A program made the position numbers and the translations under genes. Shown piece after piece: positions 59,038 to 64,000 of a stretch of 64,000 bases of DNA. This DNA comes from Neobacillus mesonae (GTDB lineage Bacteria > Bacillota > Bacilli > Paenibacillales > Paenibacillaceae): assembly GCA_023715865.1 (NCBI GenBank), contig JAMBOW010000010.1, positions 1 through 64,000 on the forward strand, written 5' to 3'. Below the pieces are notes generated by a model that worked only from the letters and a program-made list of their open reading frames with translations, made no database searches and was not told the DNA's origin. Positions within the stretch are counted from its first letter, which is position 1. Each line of letters starts with the position of its first letter.

Positions 59038-61014
59038 ATGCTAAGTGATTTTTGGGAGTTCCTGACGACAGAGTTTTTGGTAACAGGCGATCCCCTCATT
59101 TTAGGGGCACAGGTTTCTATCGGCCTTGCATCGATTGCGATCGTCGTCGGACTCACTTATTTTAAAAAATGGGGCTGGCTCTGGAAAAACTGGTTGACCA
59201 CAGTTGACCATAAAAAAATTGGTATTATGTATATCTTGGCAGCAATTCTGATGATGTTCCGCGGTGGTGTGGACGCTCTGATGATGAGATTCCAGCTGGC
59301 TCTGCCGGGCATGGAATTCCTGCATGCTGATCACTATAATGCCGTATTTACGACTCACGGAACAATCATGATTCTATTTATGGCGATGCCATTTATGTTC
59401 GGTTTATTTAACGTCGTTGTACCTCTTCAGATCGGAGCGCGAGATGTCGCCTTCCCTTTCCTGAACGCAGTCAGCTTCTGGCTGTTCTTCATCGGTGCAA
59501 TGCTGTTTAACCTTTCCTTCGTTATCGGTGGTTCACCTGCAGCCGGATGGCTCAGTTACCCGCCGCTGTCAGGACTTGAGTTTAGTCCGGGCGTAGGGCA
59601 GAACTTCTATATATGGGGTATACAGATCTCAGGTATCGGTTCCCTGGCTACAGGGATTAACTTCCTTGTAACAATCATTAAAATGCGTGCACCGGGTATG
59701 ACTTGGATGAAAATGCCGATGTTTACTTGGTCCGTATTTGCAACGAACATTATTATCTTGTTTGCATTCCCGATTCTGACAGTTACATTGTTCTTGCTGT
59801 TCATGGATCGTTTCGCAGGCACACACTTCTTCACACTGGATCTCGGGGGTAACCCGATGATGTACATCAACTTGATCTGGATGTGGGGTCACCCAGAGGT
59901 TTATATCGTTGTCCTGCCGGCGTTCGGTATTTTCTCCGAAGTCGTGGCGACATTCTCTAGAAAGAAACTGTTTGGATATAAATCGATGGTATTCGCAATG
60001 CTGATTATCAGCGTATTGTCCTTCTTTACTTGGGTCCATCACTTCTTCACGATGGGTTCAGGGGCAGACGTCAACGCGTTCTTTGCGATAACGACCATGC
60101 TTATTGCGATCCCGACCGGGGTTAAAATCTTTAACTGGTTGTTTACAATGTATCGCGGGCGGATTCGCTTTACGCTGCCAATGATGTGGACTATAGCCTT
60201 CTTCCCGTGCTTTATTGTCGGGGGGATGACAGGGGTAATGCTGTCGGTTGCGCCAGCTGACTTCCAGTTCCACAACAGTTACTTCTTGATCGCTCACTTC
60301 CACCAAGTTCTTATCGGTGGTGTAGTATTTGGATATTTTGCCGGTATGTACTACTGGTGGCCGAAGCTGTTCGGCTTCAACTTGCCGGATCGTTGGGGTC
60401 ATTGGGCATTCTGGACTTGGAACATTGGTTTCTATCTGACATTTATGCCGCAATACGCACTTGGTCTGATGGGTATGACACGCCGTCTGTACACTTACGG
60501 ATGGGACACAGGCTGGGCATCGCTTAACCTGGTATCCTCTGTCGGTGCATTCCTGATGGGTGCCGGATTCCTGTTCCAGCTCTTGCAAATTGCAGATGGT
60601 ATTCGCAAATATAAAGAAAACAAGGTCGGTGCAGATCCATGGGATGCTCGTACGCTCGAGTGGGCTATTCCTTCTCCTGTACCTGAATATAACTTTGCTA
60701 TCGTTCCTAAAGTGGATTCAGTCGATCAATTTTGGGAAGATAAACAACGTAAAGCGACGGGCGCTCACACAGCAGCTGAGCCTGCATATGAGCCAATTCA
60801 TATGCCGAAAAACACAGGTATTCCAATCATCATGTCTGTTTTCTTCTTTGTAGCAGGCTTCGGGTTTGTATGGGATTGGTGGTGGATGTATATTCCGGGT
60901 CTGATCGGTGTAGTAATTTGCTTGTTTGCACGTTCATTCCAATACGACACGGATTACTACATTCCGGCTGAAGAAGTTAGACGTACCGAAGCAGCCTTGA
61001 GGGGGTCGGTATAA
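59038..61014 (+). CDS. qoxB: Quinol oxidase subunit I
   Basis: A 658-residue catalytic subunit with about fourteen helices. It is closely similar to Bacillus subtilis QoxB from the start (FLVTGDPLILGAQVSIGLASIAI). Haem and CuB ligand motifs are visible: FTTHGTIMI, WGHPEVYIVVLPAFG (CuB His and cross-linked Tyr), WVHHFFTMG and IAHFHQVLI. It reduces oxygen to water and pumps protons. Its TAA stop shares one base with the ATG of qoxC. Confidence 0.97.
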   Translation: MLSDFWEFLTTEFLVTGDPLILGAQVSIGLASIAIVVGLTYFKKWGWLWKNWLTTVDHKKIGIMYILAAILMMFRGGVDALMMRFQLALPGMEFLHADHYNAVFTTHGTIMILFMAMPFMFGLFNVVVPLQIGARDVAFPFLNAVSFWLFFIGAMLFNLSFVIGGSPAAGWLSYPPLSGLEFSPGVGQNFYIWGIQISGIGSLATGINFLVTIIKMRAPGMTWMKMPMFTWSVFATNIIILFAFPILTVTLFLLFMDRFAGTHFFTLDLGGNPMMYINLIWMWGHPEVYIVVLPAFGIFSEVVATFSRKKLFGYKSMVFAMLIISVLSFFTWVHHFFTMGSGADVNAFFAITTMLIAIPTGVKIFNWLFTMYRGRIRFTLPMMWTIAFFPCFIVGGMTGVMLSVAPADFQFHNSYFLIAHFHQVLIGGVVFGYFAGMYYWWPKLFGFNLPDRWGHWAFWTWNIGFYLTFMPQYALGLMGMTRRLYTYGWDTGWASLNLVSSVGAFLMGAGFLFQLLQIADGIRKYKENKVGADPWDARTLEWAIPSPVPEYNFAIVPKVDSVDQFWEDKQRKATGAHTAAEPAYEPIHMPKNTGIPIIMSVFFFVAGFGFVWDWWWMYIPGLIGVVICLFARSFQYDTDYYIPAEEVRRTEAALRGSV

Positions 61015-61628
61015 TGGCACAAACAGCAGTAAAGCATCATGATGATCACGGTCATGATCACGGGCATCATGACCCGCAAGAACTAAAAACATTAGGCTTT
61101 TGGCTATTTCTTATTTCTGACTTGATCCTGTTCTCCGTATTTTTCGCAACGTTTATCGTTCTGCGTAACAATACGGCGGGCGGACCGTCAGGCGATGAAT
61201 TGTATAACATGACAGTTATCATCATCAACACGTTCGTCTTGTTGACAAGTAGCTTTACAAGCGGGCTGGCTATCCTTGCAATGAACCGCGGTGACAGAAA
61301 GGGTCTGACGATCTGGCTGGTCGTTACCGCATTGCTGGGTCTTACGTTCATTGGACTTGAAATTTTTGAGTTCGTTGAAATGGTACACGAGGGAGCTACA
61401 ATTACAACAAGTGCGTTCACAGGTGCATTCTTCACGCTGGTCGGTACGCACGGAGCTCACGTAACCTTCGGTTTGTTCTGGATGATTGCACTTCTAGTTC
61501 AACTGAAAAAACGCGGTATTACACCAGAAACTCGCGGTAAAGTAATGAACCTTAGCTTGTTCTGGCACTTTTTGGACGTTGTTTGGATTTTCCTCCTTAC
61601 AATCGTCTATCTGATGGGGGTGATGTAA
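61014..61628 (+). CDS. qoxC: Quinol oxidase subunit III
   Basis: A 204-residue membrane subunit with five helices and a histidine-rich N terminus (HHDDHGHDHGHHDP). The family motifs KTLGFWLFLISDLILFSVFFATF and GTHGAHVTFGLFWM are present. It overlaps qoxB by one base and is separated from qoxD by one base. The histidine cluster may bind metal but is not essential for the assignment. Confidence 0.95.
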   Translation: MAQTAVKHHDDHGHDHGHHDPQELKTLGFWLFLISDLILFSVFFATFIVLRNNTAGGPSGDELYNMTVIIINTFVLLTSSFTSGLAILAMNRGDRKGLTIWLVVTALLGLTFIGLEIFEFVEMVHEGATITTSAFTGAFFTLVGTHGAHVTFGLFWMIALLVQLKKRGITPETRGKVMNLSLFWHFLDVVWIFLLTIVYLMGVM

Positions 61629-61629
61629 G

Positions 61630-61965
61630 ATGGCAGAACAGCATAATCATGCGCATGATTCCCATGAGAATCACGGATCATTTAAGTCTTACGTCATCGG
61701 GTACATCCTTTCGATTGTCCTGACCATCATTCCGTTAATTGTCGTTCTAAATGATGTGTTCTCGAAACAGGTCAACACAATTATCATTTTAATCATGGCG
61801 GCCTTGCAGTTTGTCGTACAGCTCTTCTTCTTCATGCATATTCGTGAAGGTGAAGCAGGCAAACCGAAATGGAACGCTATGGGTCTCATCTTGGGTCTCC
61901 TGCTCGTGCTTACAATTGTTGTGGGCTCGCTTTGGATCATGATGAACAACCAAGTGGCTCATTAA
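61630..61965 (+). CDS. qoxD: Quinol oxidase subunit IV
   Basis: A 111-residue subunit with three helices, the usual CyoD/QoxD size. The N terminus is histidine-rich (HNHAHDSHENHG). Helix 2 reads VNTIIILIMAALQFVVQLFFFMHI. It lies right after qoxC and ends the operon. GGGGTGATG-type sequence before the ATG acts as a coupled start. Confidence 0.93.
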   Translation: MAEQHNHAHDSHENHGSFKSYVIGYILSIVLTIIPLIVVLNDVFSKQVNTIIILIMAALQFVVQLFFFMHIREGEAGKPKWNAMGLILGLLLVLTIVVGSLWIMMNNQVAH

Positions 61966-61991
61966 TACGGCTTGATCATATTTCAATGCAA

Positions 61992-62032
61992 GAGCACCTT
62001 GCCTTTCGTACGATGGGCAAGGTGCTTTTTTT
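61992..62032 (+). terminator. Terminator of the qox operon
   Basis: AGCACCTTGCC pairs perfectly with GGCAAGGTGCT, then seven T. Confidence 0.93.
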
Positions 62033-62139
62033 GCGGAATATGGATGGTATAGATGCTGCTTGTCTTTGCAAACCTAAATACAATTGATATGATTAGAAAT
62101 GGAGTTACAGAATACTACGATAGTGAGGACGATAAAATT

Positions 62140-62814
62140 ATGAATCAGATTGCCATTGCTCCTTTGGTTGACCATACACTGCTTAAGTCAGATGCACGTA
62201 AAGAGGATGTTATTAAGCTCGCAGAGGAAGCGAAGACTTATGGCTTTGCATCGGTGTGTGTAAATCCGGGCTTTGTTTCAGCAGCTTATGAAGTGCTCAA
62301 AGATAGCGAAGTAAAAGTATGTACTGTCATTGGTTTTCCACTGGGAGCAACGACTTCAGCTGTAAAAGCTTTTGAAACAACGGATGCTATTAACAATGGT
62401 GCAACAGAAGTAGATATGGTGATTAACATCAGTGCCCTTAAGGATGGAAATGATGAATATGTACGTGATGATATTGCGGCTGTTGTAAATGCAGCGAAAG
62501 GCAAAGCACTGACAAAGGTCATCATTGAAACTTGTCTGCTGACAGATGAAGAGAAAGTACGCGCCTGCGAGCTCGCTGTTCAGGCTGGTGCAGATTTTGT
62601 TAAGACATCTACGGGCTTCTCCACAGGCGGCGCAACCAAAGAAGATATCGCACTTATGCGCAAAACTGTAGGACCAAATATCGGGGTGAAAGCTTCAGGT
62701 GGTGTTCGCAGCAGTGAGGACGCGATGACAATGATCGAAGCGGGTGCTACTCGTATCGGAACAAGCGGCGGAGTGGCTATTGCTAAAGGTGAGCGTTCTG
62801 AGAACAGCTACTAA
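62140..62814 (+). CDS. deoC: Deoxyribose-phosphate aldolase
   Basis: A 224-residue class I aldolase that splits 2-deoxyribose-5-phosphate into glyceraldehyde-3-phosphate and acetaldehyde during nucleoside breakdown. The start at 62140 gives the normal family length; a frame from 62053 would add 29 unrelated residues. The Schiff-base lysine is K155 (DFVKTSTGF), with D92 (EVDMVI) and K184 (GVKASGG) as the other catalytic residues. It stands alone with a weak terminator after it. Confidence 0.95.
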   Translation: MNQIAIAPLVDHTLLKSDARKEDVIKLAEEAKTYGFASVCVNPGFVSAAYEVLKDSEVKVCTVIGFPLGATTSAVKAFETTDAINNGATEVDMVINISALKDGNDEYVRDDIAAVVNAAKGKALTKVIIETCLLTDEEKVRACELAVQAGADFVKTSTGFSTGGATKEDIALMRKTVGPNIGVKASGGVRSSEDAMTMIEAGATRIGTSGGVAIAKGERSENSY

Positions 62815-62837
62815 AAATTTGCATATGGGTTAAGTTT

Positions 62838-62866
62838 GAAGCGATTCCGTTATGGGGTCGCTTTTT
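62838..62866 (+). terminator. Probable terminator after deoC
   Basis: GAAGCGA pairs with TCGCTTT across a 13-base loop, followed by six T. The stem is short. Confidence 0.6.
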
Positions 62867-62958
62867 TGTTGTTAACATCACATTCGTTTCTTCTCAAAAT
62901 ATATACTTAACTGTTTTTTCATTTCATTTCTATTAAAGGGTACACAAATGCAACAAAA

Positions 62959-62995
62959 TGAACTAAAATAAACCCATATGAACTTCCACTAAAAT
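62959..62995. promoter_or_regulatory. TGAACTAAAAT repeats before kduI
   Basis: TGAACTAAAAT lies at 62959-62969. A split copy, TGAACT and ACTAAAAT, lies at 62979-62995. The identical 11-mer recurs at 63863-63873, just after kduI and before the DeoR-type gene. These may be operators of that regulator. Confidence 0.5.
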
Positions 62996-63023
62996 ATGAC
63001 ATACGAAAGGATGGATATTTAAA

Positions 63024-63854
63024 ATGCAAAACCGTTATGCTGCTCATCCAAATGAAGTGAAGAAATACGATACCAGCCGTTTACGCGAGGAATTTCTAAT
63101 CGATCATTTATTTACGAAGGATGAGCTTGTTACGGTCTATTCGCATGTGGACCGGTATATCGTAGGCTCTGCAGTACCCGATACGAAGGATATCAAACTG
63201 GAAGTAAATCTGAAGGATATCGGCACAGACTTCTTTCTGGCACGTCGTGAAATCGGTATCATCAATATCGGTGGACATGGAACAGTATCCGCAGATGGAG
63301 TACGCTATGAGATTGGAAGCAAGGAATGCTTGTATATTGGACTTGGTGTAAAAGAAGTGATCTTCCATTCAGGCTCAGGTGAAGCGCCTCAATTTTATTT
63401 TATATCCACGCCAGCACATCACGCTTACCCTACGACAAAGGCGACGCAGCAGGAGGCAACTCCCGCTCATTTGGGGAGCATCCAAACATCAAATGAGCGA
63501 ACCATCTATAAATATATTCATGAAGGCGGCATAAAGAGCTGTCAGTTAGTGATGGGGATAACAGAACTGGATCCGGGGAATATGTGGAATACCATGCCTG
63601 CACATACGCACAATCGCCGTTCTGAAGTATATTTGTATTTTAACCTGCCGGAGGACGGAGTCGTGTTCCATATGATGGGCGAGCCGGACGAAACGCGTCA
63701 TCTTGTTGTTCGTCAGGGTCAAGCTGTCATTTCTCCAAGTTGGTCCATACATAGCGGCGTAGGTACAAGCAATTATACGTTCTGCTGGGCTATGGCAGGT
63801 GAGAATCAGACGTTCGATGATATGGACGGCGTTAAGATGACTGAATTAAAATAA
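63024..63854 (+). CDS. kduI: 5-dehydro-4-deoxy-D-glucuronate isomerase
   Basis: A 276-residue cupin-type isomerase that turns 5-keto-4-deoxyuronate into 2,5-diketo-3-deoxygluconate in pectin and glycosaminoglycan breakdown. Zinc ligands are H194, H196, E201 (PAHTHNRRSEVYLYF) and H243 (SIHSGVG), the same spacing as in the E. coli enzyme. GAAAGGATGG precedes the ATG. It is followed by a DeoR-family regulator gene, so a pectin-uronate catabolic operon probably continues beyond the window. Confidence 0.96.
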   Translation: MQNRYAAHPNEVKKYDTSRLREEFLIDHLFTKDELVTVYSHVDRYIVGSAVPDTKDIKLEVNLKDIGTDFFLARREIGIINIGGHGTVSADGVRYEIGSKECLYIGLGVKEVIFHSGSGEAPQFYFISTPAHHAYPTTKATQQEATPAHLGSIQTSNERTIYKYIHEGGIKSCQLVMGITELDPGNMWNTMPAHTHNRRSEVYLYFNLPEDGVVFHMMGEPDETRHLVVRQGQAVISPSWSIHSGVGTSNYTFCWAMAGENQTFDDMDGVKMTELK

Positions 63855-63862
63855 TATAGCAG

Positions 63863-63873
63863 TGAACTAAAAT
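63863..63873. promoter_or_regulatory. Third TGAACTAAAAT element, before the DeoR-type gene
   Basis: An exact copy of the 11-mer found upstream of kduI, 31 bases before the start codon of the regulator gene. Confidence 0.45.
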
Positions 63874-63903
63874 CTAAGTAATTATAAGAAAGTTGAATGA
63901 AGC

Positions 63904-64000
63904 ATGAACTCAATGAAACGACATGAAAAAATAATGGAGCTTCTCATAGCTCAGCAGGAAGTGACGGTTAACGAATTAAGCGATCTGCTTGAAGTAACCG
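63904..64000 (+). CDS. DeoR-family transcriptional regulator (partial, N terminus)
   Basis: The first 32 residues are visible and the frame stays open at the window's end. MKRHEKIMELLIAQQEVTVNELSDLLEVT (from the second ATG, 63913) is the typical winged helix of DeoR-family sugar regulators. The start at 63904 or 63913 cannot be decided. It follows kduI on the same strand. Confidence 0.85.
   Translation, partial: MNSMKRHEKIMELLIAQQEVTVNELSDLLEVT

Noticed and set aside
1..64000. Mobile elements, prophage genes or CRISPR arrays
   Set aside because: No transposase, integrase, recombinase or regularly spaced repeat array was seen. The only phased repeats are the three 20-base operator copies at 24626-24678.

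Overview
The window looks like a chromosomal segment of a Paenibacillus-type, spore-forming, low-to-moderate-GC Firmicute. The evidence is the conserved block sigW-rsiW-cdaA-cdaR-(glmS ribozyme, with glmM)-glmS, a gerA-type germinant receptor operon, a qoxABCD quinol oxidase operon, Bacillus-like promoters and ribosome binding sites, and a YesM/YesN-LplB/LplC-type sugar uptake cluster of the kind that is expanded in Paenibacillus.

Layout. 1-1190: end of an rRNA operon (5S) followed by 11 tRNA genes and a terminator. 1.4-12.3 kb: housekeeping block with ppc, the envelope-stress sigma factor and its anti-sigma factor, c-di-AMP synthase and its regulator, and amino-sugar synthesis (glmM, a glmS self-cleaving ribozyme, glmS). 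12.6-18.6 kb: a YhgE/Pip-like membrane protein, a methyltransferase-like protein, an OmpR-type two-component system and an ABC exporter. 18.6-23.4 kb: sugar catabolism and regulators (AraC regulator, sugar isomerase/epimerase, Gfo/Idh/MocA dehydrogenase, SDR with a divergent TetR regulator). 23.4-31.4 kb: a carbohydrate island (ArsR-HTH regulator with a large C-terminal domain, a divergent intracellular GH43 enzyme, a lipoprotein/permease ABC importer under a cre-overlapped promoter, and a GH13 alpha-glucosidase). 31.6-44 kb: an alpha/beta hydrolase, the gerABC operon, a NAGPA-type secreted glycosidase, a DsbA-like protein, a small SR1P-like peptide, a CPA2 antiporter with a long structured leader, a CtaM-like protein, an aldo/keto reductase, a thioredoxin-like protein and uppP. 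44.2-57.2 kb: a YesM/YesN two-component system, two permeases, three tandem paralogous substrate-binding lipoproteins and a GH1 beta-glucosidase. 57.5-62 kb: a small membrane protein and qoxABCD. 62-64 kb: deoC, kduI and the start of a DeoR-family regulator that runs off the window.

How it works together. Much of the region concerns uptake and use of plant-type oligosaccharides under carbon catabolite control. Several transcription units have strong SigA-like promoters with a cre-like site within or just after them. Lipoproteins 2 and 3 and the GH1 gene share a two-part code (a cre-like site, then a GAAAACGTTTTC-type palindrome), which points to a second LacI-type regulator. No mobile element, prophage, CRISPR array or origin was seen. 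The least ordinary items are the duplicated lipoprotein units with their shared operator pair, the phased 20-bp operator array between the ArsR-type regulator and the GH43 gene, the antiporter leader with two tandem intrinsic terminators, and the long region between the glmS ribozyme and glmS. All functions are inferred from sequence by eye; no database search was possible.
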